Origin: a virus
DNA: 64,000 bases
IMG/VR virus record: IMGVR_UViG_3300047564_002293
Span: 17,457-81,456 of that record
Reading direction: 5' to 3' (one strand)
How positions within the stretch are numbered: position 1 is the stretch's first letter; every line of letters starts with the position of its first letter. This document shows, in pieces, positions 41,623 through 48,831 of this stretch. The notes under the pieces are model-generated. The model saw only the letters and a list, made by a program, of their open reading frames with translations, ran no database searches and was not told the DNA's origin. Made by a program: the position numbers and the translations under genes.

Positions 41623-41818
41623 GGATCTCAATGAGTATTTGTGTTTCGTCATTCCAATGCCTCAAAACACCTGCTACAATGAAGCAGTTAGTGATAAGAT
41701 ATGTAGCGAAGATAATAGTGCGAATGATAGCAACCTTATCTGCTTCGTGATCTTTGTTGCTTGCTTTTTGCCCCAGTGCTTTCGCCCACCAGCGCCACAT
41801 CATTCGTTGTTGCTTCAT
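41492..41818 (-). CDS. Membrane protein
   Basis: 108 aa. N-terminal MMWRWWAKALGQKASNKDHE and one membrane helix (VAIIRTIIFATYLITNCFIV), then RHWND, a familiar cyanophage arrangement. The C-terminal 45 residues overlap the 50-aa frame and look less protein-like. Confidence 0.65.
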   Translation of the reverse strand: MKQQRMMWRWWAKALGQKASNKDHEADKVAIIRTIIFATYLITNCFIVAGVLRHWNDETQILIEIHENTTSNKDSYAERWNNLGMAGDTRVENVYHTATIKNRIREFE

Positions 41819-42116
41819 AGTCAGTTACTTTGTATCGTGTGATATGTTTAATGTAGTGGTCGTAGCATTGAAACCAGCAGGTTTTCTTGTCGTTGCCGTC
41901 TTTGTATTCTAAACGAATAGGGAATCCAGGATGAGGAAACTTAGCGGGGTCATTGCTGAGTTTAAGACTACATTCCTGTTGGGTAGGTGTAGGGATCTTT
42001 GTATCCTTCTTCTGTTTTGTCAGTTTGCCCCAGTTTTGATCCGTTTCCGCTTTGGCGGTAGCGCGGGTGTTCTTGGCAGACTTCGTAGCAGGCATCGTAG
42101 AAACTTTTTTCGGCAT
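41736..42116 (-). CDS. Hypothetical protein
   Basis: 126 aa from ATG 42116 (MPKKVSTMPATKSAKN...; ATG 42095 is an alternative). Lys/Ala/Thr-rich N-terminus, then HPGFPIRLEYKDGNDKKTCW and HYIKHITRYKVTDYEA, which looks folded. Overlaps the next gene by 83 bp and the previous by 149 bp. Confidence 0.6.
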   Translation of the reverse strand: MPKKVSTMPATKSAKNTRATAKAETDQNWGKLTKQKKDTKIPTPTQQECSLKLSNDPAKFPHPGFPIRLEYKDGNDKKTCWFQCYDHYIKHITRYKVTDYEATTNDVALVGESTGAKSKQQRSRSR

Positions 42117-42270
42117 AACCACATCCTAACATGAAAGATTTAAAAATGTCAAGCAACTCGTGTGCATTGAGGTCGTCACACTTTGTTGAGATTGTCAGTG
42201 TCTTGGATGGGTAGCGTTCACCCATACACACCAGTTCATCGTTTTTGTAAGTGAAGGTTGTTGTACTCAT
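41968..42270 (-). CDS. Hypothetical protein
   Basis: 100 aa, MSTTTFTYKNDELVCMGERY, then LLDIFKSFMLGCGYAEKSFY. First 65 residues look real; the rest lies in the overlap and is low-complexity. No family recognised. Confidence 0.6.
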   Translation of the reverse strand: MSTTTFTYKNDELVCMGERYPSKTLTISTKCDDLNAHELLDIFKSFMLGCGYAEKSFYDACYEVCQEHPRYRQSGNGSKLGQTDKTEEGYKDPYTYPTGM

Positions 42271-42662
42271 CGTCCTGTTATGTCCTCATAGTCTTGTAGT
42301 TTACCATATTTGAAGTGCAATTTCAAGCGGGGCCAGTCCTCCCATGCTCCCTGCCAATTAGCAGGATACACTTCGATATACCTTGTGATATAACATGGTT
42401 GATATTTGCCATGCACACCAGTAGGAACCCATTCATGATTAAAAAACTTCTTGTCTGGATTATACTTAGGATGACCTTCTTCGTATATCTCCAGTGTGCT
42501 GCATCCAATATAACTTGGATACCACAATAGACCACTGGGATCTAACCAGTAGTCTGTCATGGTGCCACCAATACCATCTTCAATATCTTTGGTTTGGCAC
42601 ACCACATTTGTAAACTGCTCGCCCAAATCATATGATGAGCGGAAATAGTCGAACATACCCAT
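42267..42662 (-). CDS. Conserved cyanophage hypothetical protein
   Basis: 131 aa, MGMFDYFRSSYDLGEQFTNV, a common phage opening. Rich in aromatic residues (YPSYIGCSTLEIYEEGHPKY). Starts 5 bp after the RlpA-like gene. Function unknown. Confidence 0.75.
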   Translation of the reverse strand: MGMFDYFRSSYDLGEQFTNVVCQTKDIEDGIGGTMTDYWLDPSGLLWYPSYIGCSTLEIYEEGHPKYNPDKKFFNHEWVPTGVHGKYQPCYITRYIEVYPANWQGAWEDWPRLKLHFKYGKLQDYEDITGR

Positions 42663-42666
42663 AATT

Positions 42667-42972
42667 TTATCCGATTACTCTATAACATATGGTAGCATTA
42701 CCACGACTGGGAGAAGAGATACGAGAGAATGCTGCGTAACTCAAATCTAAATCAGCATGGCTATATGGTCCCCTATCATTTATACGAACAATAACTTGCT
42801 TCATATTGTCTTGATTGGTGACACGAATTCTGCTACCCATTTTAAGATATGGGTGTGCTGCGGTTAATTGATAAGCACTGAAACGTTCACCATTAGCAGT
42901 TCTTTGTCCATGGAAACCATCACCAACACCATAGAAAGTAGCAATTCCACACATTAGACCAGCAATAATCAT
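42667..42972 (-). CDS. RlpA-like double-psi beta-barrel protein
   Basis: 101 aa from ATG 42972 (ATGA overlap with the upstream stop). Hydrophobic start (MIIAGLMCGIATFYG), then the RlpA motifs: GQRTANGERF, YQLTAAHPYLKMGSRIRVTN and VIVRINDRGPYSHADLDLS. Cellular RlpA acts on denuded peptidoglycan glycans during division; in a phage it might help lysis or envelope remodelling. Lacks the SPOR domain of bacterial homologues. Confidence 0.85.
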   Translation of the reverse strand: MIIAGLMCGIATFYGVGDGFHGQRTANGERFSAYQLTAAHPYLKMGSRIRVTNQDNMKQVIVRINDRGPYSHADLDLSYAAFSRISSPSRGNATICYRVIG

Positions 42973-43145
42973 TCTGATTGCTCCCAAAGTTTGTTGTGTA
43001 TTATTTCAATACATTGATTCCATTTATAAGAGTTTGTGTCATGCTCTTTTGGCAACCATTCTTCAACAGCATCCACAATCTCGTCACATATATCAATAGA
43101 GAAACCAAGTTTGTTTCTCATCACACTCCACAATGATTCAGTCAT
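42969..43145 (-). CDS. Small hypothetical protein
   Basis: 58 aa, MTESLWSVMRNKLGFSIDIC. Helical, acidic. Overlaps the RlpA-like gene (ATGA) and the 59-aa gene (8 bp). Function unknown. Confidence 0.65.
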   Translation of the reverse strand: MTESLWSVMRNKLGFSIDICDEIVDAVEEWLPKEHDTNSYKWNQCIEIIHNKLWEQSE

Positions 43146-43317
43146 AGGGCACCTGCACATCCTTCTTCCATACATCAGTAAAGCACAACCATGGCTCCTC
43201 TTTGTGTGACATTTCTGCCATCCAATGCTGACCATTCTCATCAATCGCATCCAAGTAATGAATGCGAGTCTTAGGGTCAATCGTGCGAGTCACATACACA
43301 AACTTTACTTTATTCAT
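43138..43317 (-). CDS. Small hypothetical protein
   Basis: 59 aa, MNKVKFVYVTRTIDPKTRIH, beta-rich (HYLDAIDENGQHWMAEM). Reads like a small nucleotide- or protein-binding domain; no family recognised. Confidence 0.65.
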   Translation of the reverse strand: MNKVKFVYVTRTIDPKTRIHYLDAIDENGQHWMAEMSHKEEPWLCFTDVWKKDVQVPYD

Positions 43318-43544
43318 TTCCTATCACCCCATAGTTGCTCAAAATGCTTACCATCTCTACCACAATACATCTCAAAATCTCTGGCATTTTCACAACTTTG
43401 ACTTTTTTTGTCTCCAGTTATAAAATCACCAGTTACGATGGGATTATAGCACCGATCAAGTGAGTTATTCCCAAAAAGATGACCTAACCAACTTTTCCTA
43501 TAGTAGAGACAATCTTTACATAGTTTTCGTTGTTCAGAAGTCAT
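43314..43544 (-). CDS. Cysteine-rich small protein
   Basis: 76 aa with five cysteines (LCKDCLYYRKSW, DRCYNP, SCENARDFEMYC), consistent with a zinc site. Function unknown. Confidence 0.7.
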   Translation of the reverse strand: MTSEQRKLCKDCLYYRKSWLGHLFGNNSLDRCYNPIVTGDFITGDKKSQSCENARDFEMYCGRDGKHFEQLWGDRK

Positions 43545-43827
43545 ACTTCACCTCTGTTTCTTTCATACGAAGCAGGAAACTATCGTCACCAATGTCACCA
43601 CTGTAGAGATAATCAATATGCTTCATAATCTCTGCCATCTTACGCAGTTTGGGGATTTGCTCCTGTAAAACATCAATCACATCAGGGTCGTGGTTGGGAT
43701 ACCATTCACAACCATAAGTGCGATCTTCATTCCTTTCCTTACCATTATTCTCAATCTCTACTTCCAACTCATCAGCAAATTGTGAGACCTTGTAATAGTC
43801 GTAATCTCCAAAGTGTCCGCCGCTCAT
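43534..43827 (-). CDS. Conserved phage hypothetical protein
   Basis: 97 aa, MSGGHFGDYDYYKVSQFADE. The MSGGHF start is a recurring phage family; helical C-terminus. Function unknown. Confidence 0.75.
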   Translation of the reverse strand: MSGGHFGDYDYYKVSQFADELEVEIENNGKERNEDRTYGCEWYPNHDPDVIDVLQEQIPKLRKMAEIMKHIDYLYSGDIGDDSFLLRMKETEVKYDF

Positions 43828-44021
43828 TTCATTTCCTCGTATTCGTCAATCTTTTCGTTGATAAATCCAGTCATATCAATGGTGTATGGATTTGTGCCCT
43901 CAATCTCACAATCAAGGAGAAACTCCATAACAGCACCAAGGATCAGACATGCTTTACGCTTATCATCCATTGGTTGAGCAATGTAGTGAACAATGTGGTC
44001 GTAGAGTTCATCGTAAGTCAT
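43824..44021 (-). CDS. Small helical protein
   Basis: 65 aa, MTYDELYDHIVHYIAQPMDD, overlaps both neighbours by 4 bp. Function unknown. Confidence 0.7.
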   Translation of the reverse strand: MTYDELYDHIVHYIAQPMDDKRKACLILGAVMEFLLDCEIEGTNPYTIDMTGFINEKIDEYEEMK

Positions 44022-44200
44022 TGGTAGTCCTCATCATCAAAAGTAAAGTATTCGTAGATAGCAGACATCACAGCTTCGTCAATCCTTTCCATAACGGCAC
44101 TTGGCAAAGGATTCTCTACATGTTTGTGTGCAAGATGCCAACCACGACGCACACCTTCTTCAATCGCCATCTCTAAGATGACACGAGTTTTAGCTTTCAT
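44018..44200 (-). CDS. Small helical protein
   Basis: 60 aa, MKAKTRVILEMAIEEGVRRG, acidic end. Overlaps its neighbour at ATGA. Function unknown. Confidence 0.7.
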   Translation of the reverse strand: MKAKTRVILEMAIEEGVRRGWHLAHKHVENPLPSAVMERIDEAVMSAIYEYFTFDDEDYQ

Positions 44201-44334
44201 TCTTCATCCTCCACAACTGCCCAACGATTTAGTGCCTCACGGATAGTTTTCCTAACTTCAGGATAAAGATTGTAATACCCTCCAATCTCATCCCAAAGTT
44301 CATCAATTTGTTTATCAGTGGGAATGTTAGTCAT
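44197..44334 (-). CDS. Small hypothetical protein
   Basis: 45 aa, MTNIPTDKQIDELWDEIGGY. ATGA overlaps on both sides. Function unknown. Confidence 0.7.
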   Translation of the reverse strand: MTNIPTDKQIDELWDEIGGYYNLYPEVRKTIREALNRWAVVEDEE

Positions 44335-44567
44335 TCGATTACCTCTTTGATTTCAGAAATGATTTCCCAGTGTGCATCAGATTTGTCACCGAAACGATTA
44401 GTTCCAGTGCGAGTGCTGACCCACATAAAGTATTTGCGATTCTCTGATGCTAAGAATAACTCACCACCAGTATCCTGTTCTACAATACAAACAGGATTGC
44501 CCTCCATGATGTTAGCAAAACGATTCTTTGCCTTGCTGCTTTTGGGTTTTACGATAACCTTTCTCAT
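44331..44567 (-). CDS. Hypothetical protein
   Basis: 78 aa from ATG 44567 (MRKVIVKPKSSKAKNRFANI), with NRKYFMWVSTRTGTNRFG. Beta-rich. Overlaps the membrane protein by 4 bp. Confidence 0.7.
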   Translation of the reverse strand: MRKVIVKPKSSKAKNRFANIMEGNPVCIVEQDTGGELFLASENRKYFMWVSTRTGTNRFGDKSDAHWEIISEIKEVIE

Positions 44568-44749
44568 TTTGCAACAAGCAACAGAATAGCAATAACGACA
44601 AAAGCAAGAATAAGAGTAATCCACAAGGGAGACAATACCCACACCCAAGGCCAGGAAATGACTCCAGCAAGTTTCAAACCAATAAACAGAATGGTGAGCA
44701 TACCAGTGAAACCAATACCACCACCAGAAGAAGAGTTGTTGTTAGCCAT
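44564..44749 (-). CDS. Two-span membrane protein
   Basis: 61 aa from ATG 44749. Gly/Ser/Asn start, then helices TILFIGLKLAGVI and LWITLILAFVVIAILLLV. The LKLAGVISWPWVWVLSPLWI motif recurs in phage membrane proteins of unknown role; a holin-type function is possible. Confidence 0.75.
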   Translation of the reverse strand: MANNNSSSGGGIGFTGMLTILFIGLKLAGVISWPWVWVLSPLWITLILAFVVIAILLLVAK

Positions 44750-44882
44750 GTAGATGCTTAAGCAGTTCGGGGAAGTTTGCTTTACCATGTAATAATACCC
44801 CACCCACCACGCACATGTCAAGTAGGAAGAGTATTAGTAAAAATAATGTGATGTATAACTTATCCTTATCAGACGGGTTCAT
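44742..44882 (-). CDS. Small membrane peptide
   Basis: 46 aa, MNPSDKDKLYITLFLLILFL, one membrane helix. Starts at an ATGA overlap and ends inside the next start (8 bp). Carries the next gene's promoter within it. Confidence 0.65.
   Translation of the reverse strand: MNPSDKDKLYITLFLLILFLLDMCVVGGVLLHGKANFPELLKHLHG
44792..44821 (-). promoter_or_regulatory. Sigma-70-like promoter inside a gene
   Basis: TTGACA-18-TATTAT on minus (44821-44816, 44797-44792), 42 bp before ATG 44749. Confidence 0.65.
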
Positions 44883-45385
44883 GGATACCTGCCGACAATC
44901 TCAATAGTATATCTTATCTGTCCACCAAATCCAGTAAATGAGTTATCTACTTGTGCCGAAATAGATGATACACATGCTTTTCCGTTTGCCACATCATTTA
45001 TCACCTTGCACATTTGCTTTTCCATTTCTGTGACTTGTGGCAACCGAAATGTGTTTGGATTAACAGATGATGTAGTTTTGCCGTTACTAATCAGTGCATC
45101 GGGTTTGAAATAGCTGCCATCCATACTGATAGCACCATTGTTTATAGTGGCGGCAGGAATGACAAATGCACCACTATCCATGATTTCTGACCCACCATTG
45201 ATAGTTAATGATGGTTTTGGTGGATTTACATTGATAATATCATCTGCCATACTTCCAAGCAGTCCAGATGATGTGTATCTTTCCTTCATCTCTTTGATGG
45301 ATAGAGGCGGCTTTTTTTCTTCTACGACTTCTTCTTTCTTCTCACCGTAGATTTCTTCAAATTTTTGAATAAGCGGGTTTGTCAT
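44879..45385 (-). CDS. Hypothetical protein
   Basis: 168 aa. Lys/Glu-rich N-terminus (EEVVEEKKPPLSIKEMKERY), then a Gly/Ser/Asn-rich beta-like middle and a C-terminal domain with two cysteines. No family recognised; could be a virion-linked protein. Confidence 0.6.
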   Translation of the reverse strand: MTNPLIQKFEEIYGEKKEEVVEEKKPPLSIKEMKERYTSSGLLGSMADDIINVNPPKPSLTINGGSEIMDSGAFVIPAATINNGAISMDGSYFKPDALISNGKTTSSVNPNTFRLPQVTEMEKQMCKVINDVANGKACVSSISAQVDNSFTGFGGQIRYTIEIVGRYP

Positions 45386-45660
45386 TGATATGATTCTCCA
45401 TAACGATGATATCTTTCAAAGTTGCGTGGTGCTGATGTCAGAAAATCACAGCGAATCTCAAACCACTTCCAGCGGAATGAGAATCCTGTGAGTGATCTAC
45501 TACCGAAGCTAATCAGCAGCATAGGGAATATTTCTGTAGCAGGATAATCATCCCACTGAATGACAACATCCATCAATGCGAAATGTGGATACCATCCAAG
45601 CAGTTGAAAATACCATTCGTGCCCAAAGTCTTCGTAGTGGTAGTAGTTGAAGAGTTTCAT
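45382..45660 (-). CDS. Aromatic-rich hypothetical protein
   Basis: 92 aa, MKLFNYYHYEDFGHEWYFQL then WKWFEIRCDFLTSAPRNFER. Very Trp/Phe/Tyr-rich; possibly membrane-associated. Function unknown. Confidence 0.6.
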   Translation of the reverse strand: MKLFNYYHYEDFGHEWYFQLLGWYPHFALMDVVIQWDDYPATEIFPMLLISFGSRSLTGFSFRWKWFEIRCDFLTSAPRNFERYHRYGESYQ

Positions 45661-45872
45661 TCTGCTAACCTCAGTTTGCGCTCGGGTGAAGGGATATGTA
45701 TACGATATGCATCATCATACGGATAGACATATTCATAATACCAACCTACATTGATGGTCTCCCAGAACTCTTTCATTCCCCAGTAATCACCAGCATTATA
45801 GGCTTCAAGGGCACTGCAGATATAGCGGAATCCTTCAATGAAGTCTTCCCATTTGCTTTCTTTAAACCTCAT
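45657..45872 (-). CDS. Hypothetical protein
   Basis: 71 aa, MRFKESKWEDFIEGFRYICS then GDYWGMKEFWETINVGWYYE. Overlaps both neighbours by 4 bp. Function unknown. Confidence 0.65.
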   Translation of the reverse strand: MRFKESKWEDFIEGFRYICSALEAYNAGDYWGMKEFWETINVGWYYEYVYPYDDAYRIHIPSPERKLRLAE

Positions 45873-46057
45873 GGCGTTTCATCACTCCAATAATATCTCA
45901 GTTGGTCTCCAGTGATATTCAAATGATAAATCTTACCATCTTGTCCATAAACACCAATCCACAGTGCTCGTTCGTTCATACTTTCCAGGTGAAACAACTT
46001 CACCTCTTCCAGTACAATTTCATCAGGGTTTTCAGTCCAATTTACTAATTTAGTCAT
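45869..46057 (-). CDS. Hypothetical protein
   Basis: 62 aa, MTKLVNWTENPDEIVLEEVK, beta-rich. Overlaps neighbours by 4 bp. Function unknown. Confidence 0.65.
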   Translation of the reverse strand: MTKLVNWTENPDEIVLEEVKLFHLESMNERALWIGVYGQDGKIYHLNITGDQLRYYWSDETP

Positions 46058-46353
46058 GAGTAATTAACGTGTAGATGTGATTGCCATGTGAATGCAGGTT
46101 GATCACATCGATGTACTTGAACTTTTACATGATTTGGTATCAGTTCAGCATACTTTTCCATGAACTCTTCTTCAGTCAGTTCATCGCAACCACGCAAGTA
46201 ATGATCATCAGGTACAAACTTTGCGAATCGTTCATACTCACGGTCTCGATCAATTAATTGATAGTTACGGCAAATTTGTAGCCAATACGATCTACCCTCA
46301 CCAGTGGCAAAATAATCAATCGCAAAGAAACGATAGAATGGTTTGTCAGTCAT
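46054..46353 (-). CDS. Hypothetical protein
   Basis: 99 aa from ATG 46353 (MTDKPFYRFFAIDYFATGEG), chosen over 46392 because it reduces the overlap with the 60-aa gene to 8 bp. Function unknown. Confidence 0.65.
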   Translation of the reverse strand: MTDKPFYRFFAIDYFATGEGRSYWLQICRNYQLIDRDREYERFAKFVPDDHYLRGCDELTEEEFMEKYAELIPNHVKVQVHRCDQPAFTWQSHLHVNYS

Positions 46354-46528
46354 AAGTGGAAAATAGAAATACTTTAATTGTTTGTCCGTCATCTTGAAGA
46401 CTTACCTGAACATTAGAGCATTCATATCGGACAAACTCTCTGCCATTATCAGTAATAACTTCAACACGGGTAACATCTGGATAATTCTTCAGAAAGTCTC
46501 CATTTGGTTGTTGTATGTCTTCAGTCAT
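46346..46528 (-). CDS. Hypothetical protein
   Basis: 60 aa, MTEDIQQPNGDFLKNYPDVT, beta-rich (VEVITDNGREFVRYECSNVQ). Function unknown. Confidence 0.65.
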   Translation of the reverse strand: MTEDIQQPNGDFLKNYPDVTRVEVITDNGREFVRYECSNVQVSLQDDGQTIKVFLFSTYD

Positions 46529-46679
46529 TCAGTTTTGCCTCCAGTTTCTCAATCCTATTCATAAGTTCTGTGATAATGTGTATCAAAGAACGATAATCAA
46601 TTGATTCCGTATCATCACCATTCTCCATATCAATATAATTTGAATAGAGAAGTTCTTGTGTAAGGTTTCGTTCAGTCAT
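46521..46679 (-). CDS. Small conserved-type helical protein
   Basis: 52 aa, MTERNLTQELLYSNYIDMEN, ending in a short coiled coil (LMNRIEKLEAKL). Reading pattern recurs in cyanophages; function unknown. Confidence 0.65.
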   Translation of the reverse strand: MTERNLTQELLYSNYIDMENGDDTESIDYRSLIHIITELMNRIEKLEAKLND

Positions 46680-46965
46680 TGTTTTGTCTCACTCGTTCAA
46701 GAAACTTGGTTGCTTGATTGTCTAATTGTTCGATCAGATCTTCAATATCACTGATAGAAATATGAGTGTATTCATCATTCAGATATTCACAACGCAGGGC
46801 ATCAATCATGGATTGAAGAGTAATCATTTGTGTGTGCTCTGGTGTAATGGGTGTGCCGTGAGGCAATCCAGCACATTCCATATTGTAGTAATCATTATAT
46901 CGTTGTAGAACACGATTACTTTTTTCTCTACGTTCTGCCTCTTCAAGCATTTCTTCGTGTTTCAT
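46672..46965 (-). CDS. Hypothetical helical protein
   Basis: 97 aa, MKHEEMLEEAERREKSNRVL then DIEDLIEQLDNQATKFLERV. Function unknown. Confidence 0.65.
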   Translation of the reverse strand: MKHEEMLEEAERREKSNRVLQRYNDYYNMECAGLPHGTPITPEHTQMITLQSMIDALRCEYLNDEYTHISISDIEDLIEQLDNQATKFLERVRQNND

Positions 46966-47245
46966 AGCTCACCTCAAAACATACTGAATTAAATTTACCT
47001 TTAATGCCTCTAAGTTCTATTTTAGTATGCTGAGAGTGAACATGCACATGCTCAACATAGTATTTGTCACCAACTATTAGAATACCAGTGGGGTCGGTAT
47101 TATTTCCCCACTGAACTTGTTCTCTACTACAACCAAGAAACTTTACTGTGTTTCCTACTCTGATTTTATCCATTAATGCCCACCCAAGATTAGGCCAAGT
47201 ATCTCTATATATTTGATTGAGACGCTCGTTGCCGTAATCGATCAT
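46943..47245 (-). CDS. Hypothetical protein with conserved beta domain
   Basis: 100 aa from ATG 47245, fixed by an ATGA overlap with the 53-aa gene. VKFLGCSREQVQWGNNTDPT and HSQHTKIELRGIKGKFNSVC form a beta-rich domain I recognise as recurrent in phages; function unknown. Confidence 0.7.
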   Translation of the reverse strand: MIDYGNERLNQIYRDTWPNLGWALMDKIRVGNTVKFLGCSREQVQWGNNTDPTGILIVGDKYYVEHVHVHSQHTKIELRGIKGKFNSVCFEVSYETRRNA

Positions 47246-47403
47246 CTTGGTTGTTCTTTTGTTTGCGTATACGCACAATCATACAATTCGTTAAGTATTT
47301 CATTACACTCATGGTATTGTTTACTATCATGAATACATTTATCAATTTGATAACGACGGACAGAAGTAAAAATTAATTTATATTGTTCAGGTGTGAAGTT
47401 CAT
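47242..47403 (-). CDS. Small conserved-type protein
   Basis: 53 aa, MNFTPEQYKLIFTSVRRYQI then HECNEILNELYDCAYTQ. Looks like a recurring cyanophage peptide; function unknown. Confidence 0.7.
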   Translation of the reverse strand: MNFTPEQYKLIFTSVRRYQIDKCIHDSKQYHECNEILNELYDCAYTQTKEQPR

Positions 47404-47584
47404 AAGTAGGCGGATGATATTTTAGATATTCATAAAATGTAAGTTTCATTTCTTTCTTTGACATGCCACAATGCTTTGCTGCTGCTGGTAATGTCATTTT
47501 GGCATGAAACAATGCTTCGTTTGCTTCTTTAACATTTTGTGGAGTTGTCTTAACTGGAATATCTACCAAAGATAATAGTGGCAT
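47387..47584 (-). CDS. Possible helix-turn-helix protein
   Basis: 65 aa from ATG 47584, 40 bp after a clear promoter. MTLPAAAKHCGMSKKEMKLTF has a helix-turn-helix look. Possible regulator, unproven. Confidence 0.6.
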   Translation of the reverse strand: MPLLSLVDIPVKTTPQNVKEANEALFHAKMTLPAAAKHCGMSKKEMKLTFYEYLKYHPPTYELHT

Positions 47585-47586
47585 TA

Positions 47587-47841
47587 TTAAAAAAACCAAA
47601 TTTGAATAAGTTTTACTGCTTCTACAATAGCAAAAAAGGCACGAATTGTCAAGATATCCCACATTCTCATTTTCTGAAAATGTGGCCAAGACATTGCATT
47701 ACCTATCATTCTACAATAGATACCAACTTCAACATTCGTAAATAGAATAACAATATATCCCACCACAAACATCATATTACCAACTACTCTCAACCAACTA
47801 AGAATAGGATAGTTGGGATCTATAAATCTATATTGATTCAA
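47587..47841 (-). CDS. Membrane protein
   Basis: 84 aa with two to three hydrophobic spans (RVVGNMMFVVGYIVILFTNV; AFFAIVEAVKLIQIWFF). Its 3' end contains the next gene's promoter. Function unknown. Confidence 0.7.
   Translation of the reverse strand: MNQYRFIDPNYPILSWLRVVGNMMFVVGYIVILFTNVEVGIYCRMIGNAMSWPHFQKMRMWDILTIRAFFAIVEAVKLIQIWFF
47624..47652 (-). promoter_or_regulatory. Sigma-70-like early promoter
   Basis: TTGACA-17-TATTGT on minus (47652-47647, 47629-47624). Confidence 0.7.
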
Positions 47842-48023
47842 TCAGTTGCCCTCCATTGTGCAACTTTTGTGCGAACAGATTGAAACTCTTCAACATGCTG
47901 AAGAATACGATGTGCTGCTTCTTTTGCAGTTTCTTGGTCATCTTCATTCCAACTGGAAACTTCAGTCCAAACGTAATAGATTTCATCGATAATGGAATCT
48001 ACGAGTTTATCATAATGAGTCAT
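47838..48023 (-). CDS. Small acidic helical protein
   Basis: 61 aa, MTHYDKLVDSIIDEIYYVWT. Overlaps neighbours by 4 bp. Function unknown. Confidence 0.65.
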   Translation of the reverse strand: MTHYDKLVDSIIDEIYYVWTEVSSWNEDDQETAKEAAHRILQHVEEFQSVRTKVAQWRATD

Positions 48024-48145
48024 TTAATTACCTCCAGTTGACGCTTGAGCGCCTGTTTACGAGCTTTTGCCTGACGCAGCATCTGAGGTTTCAGAGTACG
48101 TTTTGCTTCTTTTTTAGAATGATGCTGCCAGTTGGGCGTGGTCAT
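48020..48145 (-). CDS. Small basic protein
   Basis: 41 aa, MTTPNWQHHSKKEAKRTLKP, Lys/Arg-rich helix. Possible nucleic-acid binder. Starts 29 bp after the stop of the 77-aa gene. Confidence 0.65.
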   Translation of the reverse strand: MTTPNWQHHSKKEAKRTLKPQMLRQAKARKQALKRQLEVIK

Positions 48146-48173
48146 TGTTCTATCCTTTTATGATTATATAGGA

Positions 48174-48407
48174 CTATTGAAAAGTAGGACAAGTGAAGTA
48201 AGAAACTTCATCACCTTCTTCTGCAGTTCCCCACTCATGAAACTCTTGGCACAGAGCGAAGATATCAGCGTCACGTCCACCCATCTTGTCAAGGATTTCG
48301 AAACGTGCCTCTACATATTCAATAATATTTTCAACAACTTTTTCAACGTCGTCAGATTCGATCATAGGAACAACGCCGTCGTCGCCGTAGTCGATGATGC
48401 CTTTCAT
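48174..48407 (-). CDS. Acidic hypothetical protein
   Basis: 77 aa, MKGIIDYGDDGVVPMIESDD then VEARFEILDKMGGRDADIFA. Good promoter 28 bp upstream. Function unknown. Confidence 0.7.
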   Translation of the reverse strand: MKGIIDYGDDGVVPMIESDDVEKVVENIIEYVEARFEILDKMGGRDADIFALCQEFHEWGTAEEGDEVSYFTCPTFQ

Positions 48408-48434
48408 GAGAGGGGTCTTTTTGAGTACAGAGTC

Positions 48435-48463
48435 AGTGTAGCACCCCCGTCAACCCCTGTCAA
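48435..48463 (-). promoter_or_regulatory. Sigma-70 early promoter
   Basis: TTGACA-17-TACACT on minus (48463-48458, 48440-48435). A second TTGACG overlaps the spacer. Confidence 0.8.
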
Positions 48464-48831
48464 GCCCCCTCGGCAGGTTCCTCGTCTGGCGGGAATAGTC
48501 TTTCGTTTTCAAATACACTATTACCATTTTCATCAAAAATGTGAACATAAACATAATATTCATCATCCATTTCACCTTTAAATGGGAACCACTCTTCAGC
48601 TTTCTGAATAGCAGCCATGGCATTGTTGACAAAAATATAATTATGTAGAGATCCTTTTACACCTGCAAAAATTTCTGGAGGTAATACATTATTATAATGA
48701 GTCCAAACCTCGTTAATTTTATCTACATCTTTAGATTGATCAAGACCAACTGGTTTGAAATAAAGTAAAGCTTTTCCAGCATTTCTTGCTGCTTGTTCTA
48801 AAAGATCAATGAATGAAAATACTTCGTGCAT
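48460..48831 (-). CDS. Hypothetical protein
   Basis: 123 aa, MHEVFSFIDLLEQAARNAGK, then EEWFPFKGEMDDEYYVYVHI. Its stop lies in the next promoter. Function unknown; it starts at an overlap with the 2OG oxygenase stop. Confidence 0.7.
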   Translation of the reverse strand: MHEVFSFIDLLEQAARNAGKALLYFKPVGLDQSKDVDKINEVWTHYNNVLPPEIFAGVKGSLHNYIFVNNAMAAIQKAEEWFPFKGEMDDEYYVYVHIFDENGNSVFENERLFPPDEEPAEGA

